A stretch of DNA of 64,000 nt from the IMG/VR virus record IMGVR_UViG_3300032236_001850, positions 302,392 to 366,391 of that record, one strand, 5' to 3'. Below, piece by piece: positions 34,228 to 45,300 of the stretch (position 1 is the first letter of the stretch; each line of letters begins with the position of its first letter). A model generated the notes under the pieces. That model searched no databases, was not told the origin of the DNA, and saw nothing but the letters and a program-made list of their open reading frames with translations. This DNA is from a virus. The position numbers were made by a program, and so were the translations under genes.

Positions 34228-37200
34228 ATGGCAAGTTACAGCTTAATAATGAATCAAATAGCTCTAGATAGTGAATTCTATGTTTGGGGATGTGGTCAGG
34301 ATCTTAGGAGATTCAATGGTGATTCTTGGGAATATTATGATTATACTAATTCTGCAGTTCCTAGCGGATTTCCATATTTTCTTGATACTAGAAGTATTGA
34401 CATTGATAATGAAGATGTTTTATGGTGTGGAGTTGCACAGGGGCCAACTGCTGGACTTAATGAAGTTGCAGTTTTTTCTATGAATACAAATGATGTTTCT
34501 TTGGGAAAAAGTTGGAAATTTTCAGATCTTGGGGTCTTTAATCAACCCCAAGAAATATCCCTTGTTTATGCTTGTCCTTTTGGTGATGATGTTCTTGCAT
34601 TTTCAACTCCTTTGAATGGTATAGGTGGTACTGGAACTACTGGATATACTGAGGTTAATGGTGTTACTGGCGGTAGACTTTTTTATTATCTGAAGGAAAT
34701 TGATAAATGGCAAGAAACAGTACCTGGTTATAAATGGCCTCATATCTACGACATAAAGGCTAAAGGTTACGAGGGAAAGGATTATTTTTATTATGTTGCA
34801 ACTTCAGAAGGACTATTTACTATGCCTCAAGGATCGCAGGAGGTACAATACCTAGATTCTGTTGGTGAGATAGTGGAGCAGGTTGAGGTTTATAATACAA
34901 AAACCTCGGAAATAATATCCGATAACATTTACTCAATAGATCTTGACGAGGATGGAAATCTTTGGATTGGAACTGATCTTGGCTTATCTTTTTTTAATGG
35001 CAAAAAATTCTGGAATTTCCCAAATGACCAGTATGTTGGTGTTGATGGACCAGTAACTAAAGTTCTTTCTAGACCTAATGGACACGTGTTTTTCACTATT
35101 GGTGACGGTGAATTACATCAAGGTACAGGTTTTTATCATTTTAATGGATCAAGCATTAATAATTTTACCGATGGATCTCCATCCCCAAGTAGTACACAAA
35201 CTTATATAGGAAACAATGATGTTCTTGATTTGAAATTAATAAAGCATAACACCAAACAGGGAAATCTCACCCTTTATGAAAATTCATTATGGGTTCTTTG
35301 TTATAATGATCTTGCATCATTTAATTACGATCAACCGCACGTTTATGGTTCTTCCAGAAATGCTGGTGCAACAGGTTGGAACTTTACATATTTTAATGAA
35401 GCTAAAGGATTGGACAATATTCCAATACCAAAGGTTAACAAATACACCTGGTCATATCCAGAATGGAGAGTTTATCAGGACGAATACCTTGCTAAAAGAT
35501 TTCCAGGTCTTGACGAAAGAAATCTTTTTCTCACCACAAAACTGAGCGATATAGCTGACGGAAGTGCAGGAAAGCAGTCATATTGGAATAATTGGCCAAT
35601 TCAAACTTTTGAAGATAAGCAAAAGGAAGATTCAATACAACCAACTTACTTCAACAATCAGATAACATTAGCACATTTGTCACCACCTGATATATTTGGA
35701 CAACTAAGTGGATCTATAACAATAACTTGTTCAACTTCTTTAAAAACGAGACATGGTATAAAATATTACGTTGGTGGATATCTAAATGGAAATGTTGAAG
35801 CAACATTTGGTTATGATTACAATGGTAATCCTATTTCTTTGAAGAATCTTAATCCAACTTTGGGAGGTAACATAGATTATGGAACATATCCATCAAATTC
35901 TCATGATTATGGTGCAATGGGATTTGTTGTAACGTTTAGTGAATATGGCACTGTTGATGCGATAATTCCATTTAGAGGTTATAGAACATACGTTCAGGAT
36001 ATTGCACCTTCCGAGGATGAAAATTTTATTGCTGTTTCTGGTTATTTTTCAAGGTTTATAGAGAATGGTCCGTATATATGGGATTCTTTAGAAACAGAAA
36101 ATGCATTGAGAGGTGGTCCAACAGGAGCACCAGCTGGATTAACTAATAATAATTATTACACTTCTCACTCCTCTGATTTTCCTTGGTGTAATTCAACATC
36201 AACTATAGGATCTGGAACTTGGCAATACACAACAACGGTTCCACCAATAAGTACTGGTTTTAATGTGAATTTTCAGAATAATCAAAATTTTGAGGAAGTT
36301 GTTTCTTTCTCCTTCAATTATAATGATATTTTTGGTAACCAAACAAGTCAATTACAGTCGTTCGTTACTGGTAACGTTCTTAATGTAACGTACGGTGCTG
36401 TTAACGCATCCTATATAATAAATTCTGTAGAGAATATTGAGACTCTTTCTGGTCTTATCTATAATGTTACTTATGCTTCTGGTGCAACTGGTCCTTTCAC
36501 TCCCACACCTGGTAGTAATTATAATTTCCTCTTCTATGATACAAAATCTGGAGTTTTTCCCGCAGTTAAAGGACTAAGATCCAGAGCTCAATATTGGAAC
36601 ACAAACCAAATCATCTGTAATAGTCCATTCGTTGCTAAAATTGGTAGGGATCTAGGAAATACCACCTCATTTACAGGGCTAGGACAGAATTCAGATTTTA
36701 CAAGTGATGTTAGAAAATCTTACAGAGGTCTTGGCTTCAGACATTTTCCTGCAAAATATATGTCGAAAAGAACAGATCTTAAAAATTCCAAGGTGGATAT
36801 AACTAAATATTCTATAAATCTTGCATTGTCATCCTTTGTTAATCTTTCCGTTAATAGATCCGTTATAAAAACAGCTGACGTCTCAACCCTTAAAAATCTT
36901 TGGAAAAGAACCAATGATGGATTTTATACAAGCGAGAAAATATTAGGAACAACATACCCAATATCACAAACTTGGTCCGGGGATTCCGTTATGTCATATG
37001 TTAGATTATCTTCCGATGATTTGTCATTAATGGCAACAACAAATTCACAAACGTATCAAATTGGATCTTTAACATCCTCAACTAAAAATCTTAGTATTGC
37101 TAAGTCCATGCATAATGATTCAAGTACTATCATAACAGGTAATTCTAATAGATCATTTAGTATGGCAGGAATAGATTTTTTTAATGGTACTCAGGGAACA

Positions 37201-38322
37201 TATAATCAATTCTATATCCTTATCGATGGTAAAGGTTTAGGAATAACCGGCGGATACGTGAATGGTAAATCTGGATCTTCGTATTTACCTAAAGCCACGA
37301 ATGATCAATCAGTTTATTATGTCACGACTGAATTTGGAGCATCTGGTAGCTATTTTGGAAATAATTTTATTGCTGAATCCGCAACTGGTTCCTATTTCCT
37401 TACATCAACGATAACTGAACAGGGAACACCGAAGACTTTCTATAAAACTTTTGTTGGAAGACCTTCCATCTCAACTTTCCTTGATGATGTTGAGTTATCG
37501 GGTGATGATCAATATTTAATAACATATAAAACGATAGGTTCCACAAATCCACCGTTTTATAACATGCTTAAAACTGATTTAACTGGTGTTCCTCTTGCTT
37601 CTATTAATTTTGGTGGTGCGAATCTAAATTGTTTTACTTCCACAACTGATCCGGATGGAAATATTTTTATGTCTGGTTATTATTACAGAACAGATGGATT
37701 TGATTATGATGGTTACATATATTTGTCGAACGATAGTGGATTCAGTCTCTTATCAAAAAGACATAAAGCAGATCTTGGTTTAAATATGGGTCAAATTATA
37801 TCAAGACCTGGATCCGGTGCATGGACATGGTGTGATGTTCACTCTACAAATAGCGGAATGCAAATACCACTAATGACAACGGTTGTCTTTAATAATTATG
37901 CTTCCAACATATACGGCAAGAAAAATAATAAATGGATACTTAGTGATTCTGTGACTGGTGAGGAGATTTTAAACGTAAAAAACACCCCTTATTTCATCTA
38001 TACTTTTACAGCACCTGGTAACTATACAATTTACAATAGTGTTGAGGACGCGGCAGGTAACGTGTACGTACAGACCAATCCTGGGTACATCGAAGTTATA
38101 AATCACAAACAAAAAAATCCAAACGATAAACGTCCGGATTTTGTTAATTCGTTTGATTATGGACAGCCTGAAGTATTTCCTGGAAGAGATTATCAAGTTC
38201 ATAAATTAGCTAAAGATATGGAACAAGAACAAGCCTCTATATTAAAAGGTGAAGCCGTTCCTTTTGGTGCAGGCTTTACAGTTTATCATAATCCTGATGC
38301 AACATTTAGACAGGATGGATAA
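34228..38322 (+). CDS. Giant beta-propeller-containing tail protein
   Basis: A 1364-aa protein. Residues about 231-265 contain a two-component-regulator propeller-type repeat (SIDLDEDGNLWIGTDLGLSF) followed by another (GHVFFTIGDGELHQ), indicating an N-terminal beta-propeller, here without any kinase. The middle has Tyr/Ser/Gly-rich strands with collagen-free repeats; the C-terminal 150 residues include a PKD-like segment (YFIYTFTAPGNYTIYNSVED). Such propellers bind glycans or proteins. It ends exactly one base before the minus-strand phoH gene's stop codon, so the convergent transcripts meet with no terminator hairpin. Confidence 0.8.
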   Translation: MASYSLIMNQIALDSEFYVWGCGQDLRRFNGDSWEYYDYTNSAVPSGFPYFLDTRSIDIDNEDVLWCGVAQGPTAGLNEVAVFSMNTNDVSLGKSWKFSDLGVFNQPQEISLVYACPFGDDVLAFSTPLNGIGGTGTTGYTEVNGVTGGRLFYYLKEIDKWQETVPGYKWPHIYDIKAKGYEGKDYFYYVATSEGLFTMPQGSQEVQYLDSVGEIVEQVEVYNTKTSEIISDNIYSIDLDEDGNLWIGTDLGLSFFNGKKFWNFPNDQYVGVDGPVTKVLSRPNGHVFFTIGDGELHQGTGFYHFNGSSINNFTDGSPSPSSTQTYIGNNDVLDLKLIKHNTKQGNLTLYENSLWVLCYNDLASFNYDQPHVYGSSRNAGATGWNFTYFNEAKGLDNIPIPKVNKYTWSYPEWRVYQDEYLAKRFPGLDERNLFLTTKLSDIADGSAGKQSYWNNWPIQTFEDKQKEDSIQPTYFNNQITLAHLSPPDIFGQLSGSITITCSTSLKTRHGIKYYVGGYLNGNVEATFGYDYNGNPISLKNLNPTLGGNIDYGTYPSNSHDYGAMGFVVTFSEYGTVDAIIPFRGYRTYVQDIAPSEDENFIAVSGYFSRFIENGPYIWDSLETENALRGGPTGAPAGLTNNNYYTSHSSDFPWCNSTSTIGSGTWQYTTTVPPISTGFNVNFQNNQNFEEVVSFSFNYNDIFGNQTSQLQSFVTGNVLNVTYGAVNASYIINSVENIETLSGLIYNVTYASGATGPFTPTPGSNYNFLFYDTKSGVFPAVKGLRSRAQYWNTNQIICNSPFVAKIGRDLGNTTSFTGLGQNSDFTSDVRKSYRGLGFRHFPAKYMSKRTDLKNSKVDITKYSINLALSSFVNLSVNRSVIKTADVSTLKNLWKRTNDGFYTSEKILGTTYPISQTWSGDSVMSYVRLSSDDLSLMATTNSQTYQIGSLTSSTKNLSIAKSMHNDSSTIITGNSNRSFSMAGIDFFNGTQGTYNQFYILIDGKGLGITGGYVNGKSGSSYLPKATNDQSVYYVTTEFGASGSYFGNNFIAESATGSYFLTSTITEQGTPKTFYKTFVGRPSISTFLDDVELSGDDQYLITYKTIGSTNPPFYNMLKTDLTGVPLASINFGGANLNCFTSTTDPDGNIFMSGYYYRTDGFDYDGYIYLSNDSGFSLLSKRHKADLGLNMGQIISRPGSGAWTWCDVHSTNSGMQIPLMTTVVFNNYASNIYGKKNNKWILSDSVTGEEILNVKNTPYFIYTFTAPGNYTIYNSVEDAAGNVYVQTNPGYIEVINHKQKNPNDKRPDFVNSFDYGQPEVFPGRDYQVHKLAKDMEQEQASILKGEAVPFGAGFTVYHNPDATFRQDG

Positions 38323-39096
38323 TTAATCTAAATTGTTATCCTCTTTGTATTTTTCGTAGTTATCTGTTAACTCAACTAGAATAGGATTTCTTACTATATC
38401 CTCCCTTGTAAAAGTGAATGAATCACATTGACCTACTCCGTTTGCTATTTTTTCTGAAAATGTAAGTAGGTCTTTTTTTCTTGCTTTTAAATCCCATTGT
38501 GTGATGTCCCCACAAATAACTATTCTAGAATTCTGACCCATTCTGGTTACAACAAGCATTATTTGTCTAAGGTCTGCATTTTGTGCCTCATCCAAGATTA
38601 ATATGGTGTCATCGAAAGTTCTACTTCTCATAAAAGCTAGTGGCTGCATATCAATTGTTTTTGTATCAGTCATTAGTTTTATTTTTTCCTTTGCTTTTAG
38701 TATTTTTTCCATGTTAGAGATATAACCTTCCATGTAAGGTGCTATCTTTTCATCAACTGATCCTGGAAGAAATCCAAGATTTTCCCCTGATTCAACTGCT
38801 GGTCTAGCAAGGATGATTTTAGAATGTTCTCCCTTTCTTATAAGATCTAGAGCTGCATAACACGCCACGAATGTTTTCGCTGTTCCTGCCGGTCCAGTGC
38901 AGACTGTTAAGAAATTACTTTCGATTGTTCTAAAAAATTTTAATTGTGAATCTGTGAATTTGATGTGATTGAAATCTTCCTTCTGTAGAATTGGCCCTTT
39001 TGGTAAACTATCAACTTTAGAAGTTTTTGTTGATTTTGTTTGTTTTTTCTCCGTCTTAATTGGAGCTGGCTCATTTTTTACTTTTTTTCTTGGCAT
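38323..39096 (-). CDS. phoH: PhoH-like ATPase
   Basis: A 257-aa PhoH-family P-loop ATPase. Walker A is GPAGTAKT (68-75), Walker B ends ILILDEAQN (165-173), and a GDITQWD motif (196-202) with downstream Arg residues completes the RecA/helicase-like core; an N-terminal 45-residue Lys/Thr/Pro-rich extension is probably disordered. PhoH-like ATPases are common in large phages and in hosts are phosphate-regulated and linked to RNA metabolism; the phage role is unsettled. It is one of two minus-strand genes, placed opposite the virion operons, so probably an early or middle gene. Its upstream region is shared with the divergent late gene at 39207. Confidence 0.94.
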   Translation of the reverse strand: MPRKKVKNEPAPIKTEKKQTKSTKTSKVDSLPKGPILQKEDFNHIKFTDSQLKFFRTIESNFLTVCTGPAGTAKTFVACYAALDLIRKGEHSKIILARPAVESGENLGFLPGSVDEKIAPYMEGYISNMEKILKAKEKIKLMTDTKTIDMQPLAFMRSRTFDDTILILDEAQNADLRQIMLVVTRMGQNSRIVICGDITQWDLKARKKDLLTFSEKIANGVGQCDSFTFTREDIVRNPILVELTDNYEKYKEDNNLD

Positions 39097-39169
39097 TTGT
39101 TTTTGTTTTATTTAGTTAATAAGAACTTTTTCAGATAACACAAAGGTTTGTAGTGTTGATTTGAACATA

Positions 39170-39177
39170 GATATATA
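39170..39177 (+). promoter_or_regulatory. GATATATA late-promoter-like element
   Basis: GATATATA 37 bases before the ATG at 39207, in the 110-base divergent gap with phoH. The leader is A-rich (cacaaaaaacaattaaaaagaaaa). Confidence 0.6.
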
Positions 39178-39206
39178 TTTCACACAAAAAACAATTAAAA
39201 AGAAAA

Positions 39207-40112
39207 ATGGCAACAGTAAACATTAATGAAATCTTAGGAACCGATTCCATTTCAGGTTCCAGAGTAACCATAAATTCTAACTTTCTAATACTCCAAAATT
39301 GGATAAATGGTTATGTTAGTGTTTTTGGTATAGACACAACAAATGGAATATTAGATTTATCTAATGCTTCTACCGGAAAAGTACAAGCAAAAATTGGTAG
39401 ATTTGATTCTTTATCTCTTCCTTCAAGCGGAACTGCTACTGCATCAATTAGTTCTGCCGGAGCAGCTTTATTTTCTGATGTGCAAACCACAACATTTACA
39501 GCATCGGGAGCTCTAGTTGCAAATGGAACAATAACCTTAGGAACAGGTTCAAGCTTTGTTGCTGGAGGAACCGCTTCATTCAATGGCCAATTGGGAGCTA
39601 ATGCTGCTCTTGTGCTTGGACCCCAAGGTAGAATAACAAGTCAAAACACAACTTTTGTTAATGGTGCAACAGTGGGTCAAGCATTTCCAGCTACCAATTT
39701 AGGTGGCGGTGGAGTAGCTACTTCGGTTAACTCACCTTATGCTATTACTGGATTGGAGGATGTTATTTATGCTAATTGCGCATCTCCAGGATTCTATATG
39801 AAAGTTTGTGATGGTGTTGCACCTGTTGGTGGTACTGTTGCAGCTATAGCAGCTGGTACAAGAATAACCATCATTAACACTTCCTCTACTGCTGGATATA
39901 TTGTAACTGGTGTTACTGGTTCACCTAGCTATTATACTGGGTTTAATACTGCTGCTCTATATGGTGGATTTAATTCACCAGGTATTACAGCTGGTGCCGG
40001 AAAGGCATATAGATCTGCTATAACTTTACAGTGGGAACCTAGAGTTGGTAAAGGACAAGCAACACAAAATGGTTCTTGGGTAGTTCTAAGCCATAGTAAC
40101 GTAACACTATAA
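39207..40112 (+). CDS. Ala/Gly/Ser/Thr-rich virion structural protein
   Basis: A 301-aa protein with an N-terminal anchor-like segment (INSNFLILQNWINGYVSVFG, residues 22-41), like the N-terminal module of the later collagen-like fibres, followed by beta-rich low-complexity sequence typical of trimeric fibre shafts, and a more aromatic C-terminal domain (ITLQWEPRVGKG). Its own late-type promoter and very compact composition suggest abundant expression, perhaps a fibre or decoration protein. No known family recognised. Confidence 0.75.
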   Translation: MATVNINEILGTDSISGSRVTINSNFLILQNWINGYVSVFGIDTTNGILDLSNASTGKVQAKIGRFDSLSLPSSGTATASISSAGAALFSDVQTTTFTASGALVANGTITLGTGSSFVAGGTASFNGQLGANAALVLGPQGRITSQNTTFVNGATVGQAFPATNLGGGGVATSVNSPYAITGLEDVIYANCASPGFYMKVCDGVAPVGGTVAAIAAGTRITIINTSSTAGYIVTGVTGSPSYYTGFNTAALYGGFNSPGITAGAGKAYRSAITLQWEPRVGKGQATQNGSWVVLSHSNVTL

Positions 40113-40129
40113 AATAAAAAACAAATAAA

Positions 40130-42346
40130 ATGGCAAAAACCCCATTTATTAGACCTTTGCAGGTACAGGGAGGAACTTTTTACACATTCTCCTCTTCCGC
40201 AGAAGATCTTTCGTTTACTTTTAATAATACTTCAAACAAATTTAGATTTTCTAAATTTGCTTTGTTGAATATACCAAATTTCGACGATGGTACAGGAACT
40301 AAATCCTTTAGTAATTATGTAAAATTAGATGCTCCAGATAGTTCATTCATAGATTATTCAACATCAGCAGGTAAAATTATAACAGGAAATGGTAATATAG
40401 ATTTTTCACAAAGTTTTCAAAGCTATTGTTTAAATTTGGAATCTACCATAACAGGAACTGATGAGTATGATTCTGGATTGAAACAAAATATTTCAGAGAG
40501 AGTATTTTTCAAATGGCTGAAAGAATTAGGTGCTATTAGATGGAGAAATGCAAATTCTAATGAGGTTGCACCATCACTTAATCAAACAACGGTAACTTAC
40601 GATTCTGCAGGATTACCTGTAACCCAAAAAAGGTACGCGGAAGGGGACGCTCCCGCGGGAACAACTGGATCTTATGGCATGACAGGTTCATTCTATAATA
40701 GAGTTGTACAATATGTTGGTAATTTGGATATAGTAAACTCCGTAAAGAATTCAACAAACACCTATTCGGAAGTTTATGTTTATGTTCCTACAAGGGACGG
40801 TAATTCGCCAACTGTTCTATTTAAAAATGTGGTTGATACCAATTATTATCCTGATTATCAGTGGACAAATAATCCTGCAAATCCTCTTAATGACGAGTAT
40901 CTTCATGGTAGAAATTATGATGAAACAAATCCAAGTGGACTTACCAATCTTGCTATATTTGATGATGATGCTCTAGGAGTACCCACATCATCATACATTG
41001 ATACGTATACGGGAGCAACAGGTATTGCTGGAAATTGGTATTCTCCTAGGGATACTGCAAACACATATTTTACAGATTCCCAATCTGCATTTACTGATCC
41101 TTCCAATTATATAATAACCAAAAATAATAACGGTAGAAGCATCACTTATGTTAGAAGTAAACTTGATTCCATAGGTATAGATTTTGACCCAAATTCATAC
41201 CAGGGTATAGTAAGCAATCCAAACATATCAACATTAGAGGAATTTAATGCAACTGCAGATTCAACAGATTTTGAGTTCAATGCGATTCTTATTTATTATG
41301 ATGTTTACGATCCAGCTACACCATCAAGTGTTGCTACAAATCTTTATGGCGTTCTATTCATAGATGATGTTAATTTGGTTAGCAGTGATGTATTTATACC
41401 TAGACTTGCAAAACACAGACCGAATCCGGTAACTAAACTTAATGGTAATTCTTACGGATTTAAAATAAATCTTAAATTTGATACTGATATAGACCAAACA
41501 GGGGTTGAGCAAGCAATAAATGACTATTCGCCATTCTCCTTATCCATGTTTATGGATGCTATGAATGTGTTACAGGACGCTAGCTCAACTTTAAATAACA
41601 GTGCAACTGAATTTATAGATCTTAGCAATAGAGTGACTAATTTGGAAAATATTACATTATCAACTTCCACCGTCACAAATATAGACAAAAGAATTGCAAT
41701 GTTGGAAGAAGCATTTGCAGCAAATCAGGCATTGTTTAATAACACACAAGCGGTTATGGGACTTATAAATCAGAATTATGATCTAGTAAGAGCAATTATA
41801 AACAACCAAACTAGTGTTGAGGTTTCTTATAATCTTGATCTGTTAAAACAAGGTCCTGGTGTTACTTTGGATAGATCCACGCCTAATCAAGTTACTGTCT
41901 CAAACTCTAGCCAGGATTTTAATATGTTAAATACCTTGGGAGTTGGTACATTTACACAAAATGGTGATAATATTATAGATCTTGTTCCATTTTCTAATTA
42001 TTATAAACATGTGAACAATTCCACACCACTGACTTTAAGCGGTGATCTAACAATAAAAATCAACGACGGAACGGTGAACTGGAAAAATGGACAGAGATTT
42101 AGATTATCATTTGGCGATAAAATATATCCTGGAAATTATATAATAAAGATCCTTACCAATTCACTTGGTAAATATCCAATAGCCAATCCTACAACTTCTC
42201 CGTATTCAAAGATAATAATATCTCTTAATGATGATATCTTTTCTGCTCATGATTATGAACCTGTTTTTGATATAGTTTGTATAGATGAGAATAATCTCAA
42301 ATTCCAGGTAGACGTGATAGGAAAAAGCTTAACAAATAATCAATAA
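40130..42346 (+). CDS. Large virion structural protein with coiled coil
   Basis: A 738-aa protein. Residues 1-60 (PFIRPLQVQGGTFYTFSSSAEDLSFTFNN) begin a beta-rich domain; the middle is an elongated beta region with many Tyr/Asn/Thr. Around residues 495-570 the sequence turns helical (DLSNRVTNLENI, then IDKRIAMLEEAFAANQALF), a coiled-coil oligomerisation stalk, followed by a small C-terminal beta domain. Consistent with a baseplate or fibre attachment protein; family not recognised. Confidence 0.75.
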   Translation: MAKTPFIRPLQVQGGTFYTFSSSAEDLSFTFNNTSNKFRFSKFALLNIPNFDDGTGTKSFSNYVKLDAPDSSFIDYSTSAGKIITGNGNIDFSQSFQSYCLNLESTITGTDEYDSGLKQNISERVFFKWLKELGAIRWRNANSNEVAPSLNQTTVTYDSAGLPVTQKRYAEGDAPAGTTGSYGMTGSFYNRVVQYVGNLDIVNSVKNSTNTYSEVYVYVPTRDGNSPTVLFKNVVDTNYYPDYQWTNNPANPLNDEYLHGRNYDETNPSGLTNLAIFDDDALGVPTSSYIDTYTGATGIAGNWYSPRDTANTYFTDSQSAFTDPSNYIITKNNNGRSITYVRSKLDSIGIDFDPNSYQGIVSNPNISTLEEFNATADSTDFEFNAILIYYDVYDPATPSSVATNLYGVLFIDDVNLVSSDVFIPRLAKHRPNPVTKLNGNSYGFKINLKFDTDIDQTGVEQAINDYSPFSLSMFMDAMNVLQDASSTLNNSATEFIDLSNRVTNLENITLSTSTVTNIDKRIAMLEEAFAANQALFNNTQAVMGLINQNYDLVRAIINNQTSVEVSYNLDLLKQGPGVTLDRSTPNQVTVSNSSQDFNMLNTLGVGTFTQNGDNIIDLVPFSNYYKHVNNSTPLTLSGDLTIKINDGTVNWKNGQRFRLSFGDKIYPGNYIIKILTNSLGKYPIANPTTSPYSKIIISLNDDIFSAHDYEPVFDIVCIDENNLKFQVDVIGKSLTNNQ

Positions 42347-42359
42347 AAAATAACCAAAA

Positions 42360-45300
42360 ATGGCTGGAACACAAAATACAATAAGTTCTTTAGTAGCTCA
42401 GTTTTTAAGACTTCAGAAAAATTCCCTTGAAATAATCAACGGATTAAATCAAGTTGCGGTATCTACGAACAATACCGTTTCTATTGAGGTTCTTGATGAA
42501 CAAGGTTTACCTAAAACCGCAAATATACCTTCGTATGGATTTCTTAGAGGCGAGATAGACAGGCTTGATAACAATATAAAATCACTTGCTGGTATCGGTG
42601 ATTCGTCATCAACTGTTAGAAATCCAGACGGAACATATTCCCAGGTTTTCAAGGTTGAAACCCTAAAAAATCCACCTAGCTTGAGTAATCTTGCTGTTCC
42701 TAGTACATTTGCTGTTAAGGATAACTGGTTTTTCGAAAGCTTTTTAACTCCCTTACTTTATATAAGCATAAATGTAACTGGGCAAATATCGGATGCTGCT
42801 GATAGAATAGTCGTTAAAAGGGTTATTGCGAACACGCAGACGGATGATCAAAAGGCATACTTTGATGCAAATATAAAGGGAAGAAACGACTTAAGTTATG
42901 ATCAATATTTAAAATTGTTAAATGATAACGGTATTGGATATTTTGTTGATGAGGACATAGTTCAACTTCCTTTAAGAACTATAAGATATATCGGAAACTT
43001 CGGTGTTATAAGCTATTATGATGATACTGTTACGTCAGTTGATGCTAATGGAAATTCGTTCCAGGAGACAAGAAGAAATTATAAGTTAGATAAAATAGCC
43101 TACACTGATACATTAACTAACGTTAAAGATGGGAAAAGTCTTGATGCTGGTGATAAAGTTGCAACTCAGGACGGAAGTTTATATCAAGTAACAGCAGTTA
43201 ATAAGGATCAAGCTTCTATACAAGCAAAGAGAGTTTCTGGGTATCAACCTATACAGATTGGTGCAAATAGTATATCAATTTCATCCACCGATTTTGGTCC
43301 TAGATATGTTCAGGTAAACGTTGGATATAATGAAAGACAAGGTATATTTTTCAAAACGATAGATGATAACTTTAACATAGTAAGCGCCGATTGGTCAACT
43401 GGGGTGGTTTTCTGGAGTAATGAACTAAAGACAAAAAATTCCAGCGGTGAACTCGTAACTCTTGAAACGTATTATCTCAATGAGGTTTCGGATCTTGGTA
43501 AGGCTTTCCTTGGTGCTGCTAAGGAGAATAAAATTCCTGCCATTCAGGGTCTCAGACCTGATGCTCCAAAGGTTACCGTTGATAGTTTTAAGGTTGTTCA
43601 GATAAACAAGCAGGTTACTGATTCAACTTCAGTTAAAGTTGTTGAAGATAAGTTAAATCTAAAGACAACTCTAAAAAGTGAAATTGATGCGCTTGACCAA
43701 GCAATAGCTGAAACAAGACTTGAACTGAATGCTGGATTATCCAGACACGTCACACATACTCAGTCACCAAGGTCTTTCATTAGTGATTACACACAATTCG
43801 GAAATGGTTATGATAACGGAATAAACGTTCCGAATAGAAACTATGATAACATCATAACAAATAGTAATATAACTTCACCTCCTGGTACAGATGTTGCTTC
43901 CATAAGAGCAAATCTTAACAGCTTGATTGATGAAAGAACAAAGAAAGCACAATTGTATGCTTCTCTTGTTGATGAGGTGAATGTGTTAGTTAAGGATGTT
44001 CCGCAGATAGTCGAAGCACCTAAATATAGAGTTAGAGGTTTTTGGCCCTTTCCTGCACCTAAGATTGATCCTACGACTGGTGCACAAGAGGTTATCCAAT
44101 TCAATGTTAAATATAGATATCTTAGTAACGGTGGAGCTTCACAGCCAGCTGAACAAATTGAATTTGTTGATAATGATGGCGCGAAGAAGAATGCCGCATT
44201 TTCAAACTGGACCGAATATAAAACCGACATTAGAAAAAAAGTATATGATGAAACAAAAGGGATTTATGTTTGGTCAGCTGAGGTAACTTCGGATGCTAAT
44301 GTTCAGAACGTCAATCAGTTGGATATAGCAATAACTAAGGGTGAAAGAGTAGAAATTCAAATATCTTCTATATCGGAAGCTGGATGGCCAGAAAATCCTT
44401 TAACATCTGATTATTCTGATTCTGTTATTATACAATTCCCTGATAGTTTATCTGTGACTGGTGTTGCTGATACATTGAACACAAATACGCAGGATGCTGC
44501 TGTTGTTAAAATGCAAAGAACCCTTGATTCTCAGGGATTACCTTCGCATCTTTCTCAACAATTCACTGCTGGTAATAATACATATTACCATGACACAACA
44601 GGTATAGCTAGTGGATTCTTTACTAGCGCAGGTACTGTGATAAGCCTGTTTGATAAAATAACCGATTTACAAAATCAGATTACATTATTAACAGCTCAAT
44701 TATCTAAAGCTAAAGGTGTTCTTGAAGTTTATATACTTGATTCAAATAACAATAAAATTAAGGTATCTAAAGGGTCAACAGTTAAAATTACTGCTGGTTT
44801 TTATTCTGATATATTTTCGGATCCTCTTGGATTTGATGCAGGTAAAACAGCCTCATTTACTTACAATCTTCAGCTTTTTAATCAACAAGCTTCCAGCGTT
44901 GAACTTGCATCGATTATACCTGGAGGTTTAGCACAAAAGGCACCTTCAACTATAAGTGCTTCGTTCCCGGTAGGATATAATGATAATCTTAGATATGGTG
45001 ATTGTCCTATTTCATTAACAGCATTAACTCTAACCGATCCATCCATAATTGATAATAAATGGTTTAGACAAGCACCTCCATTTGCTTCCGCTAATGCATA
45101 TTCACAATACGTTTATCCTAGATTTAAAACAGTTGGATATGATCAGCCGTTATATCAGAGTGATGCTAGCTTATCGACATATTTCATTAATCCACCGGAG
45201 ACATCCTCATACAGTGGTAATGCATTGAGTGCAACAAATTTCGGTATAACAAAAAATGGAACATCTGCAACATATCCTCAGAGTGGTTCATTTATGATAC

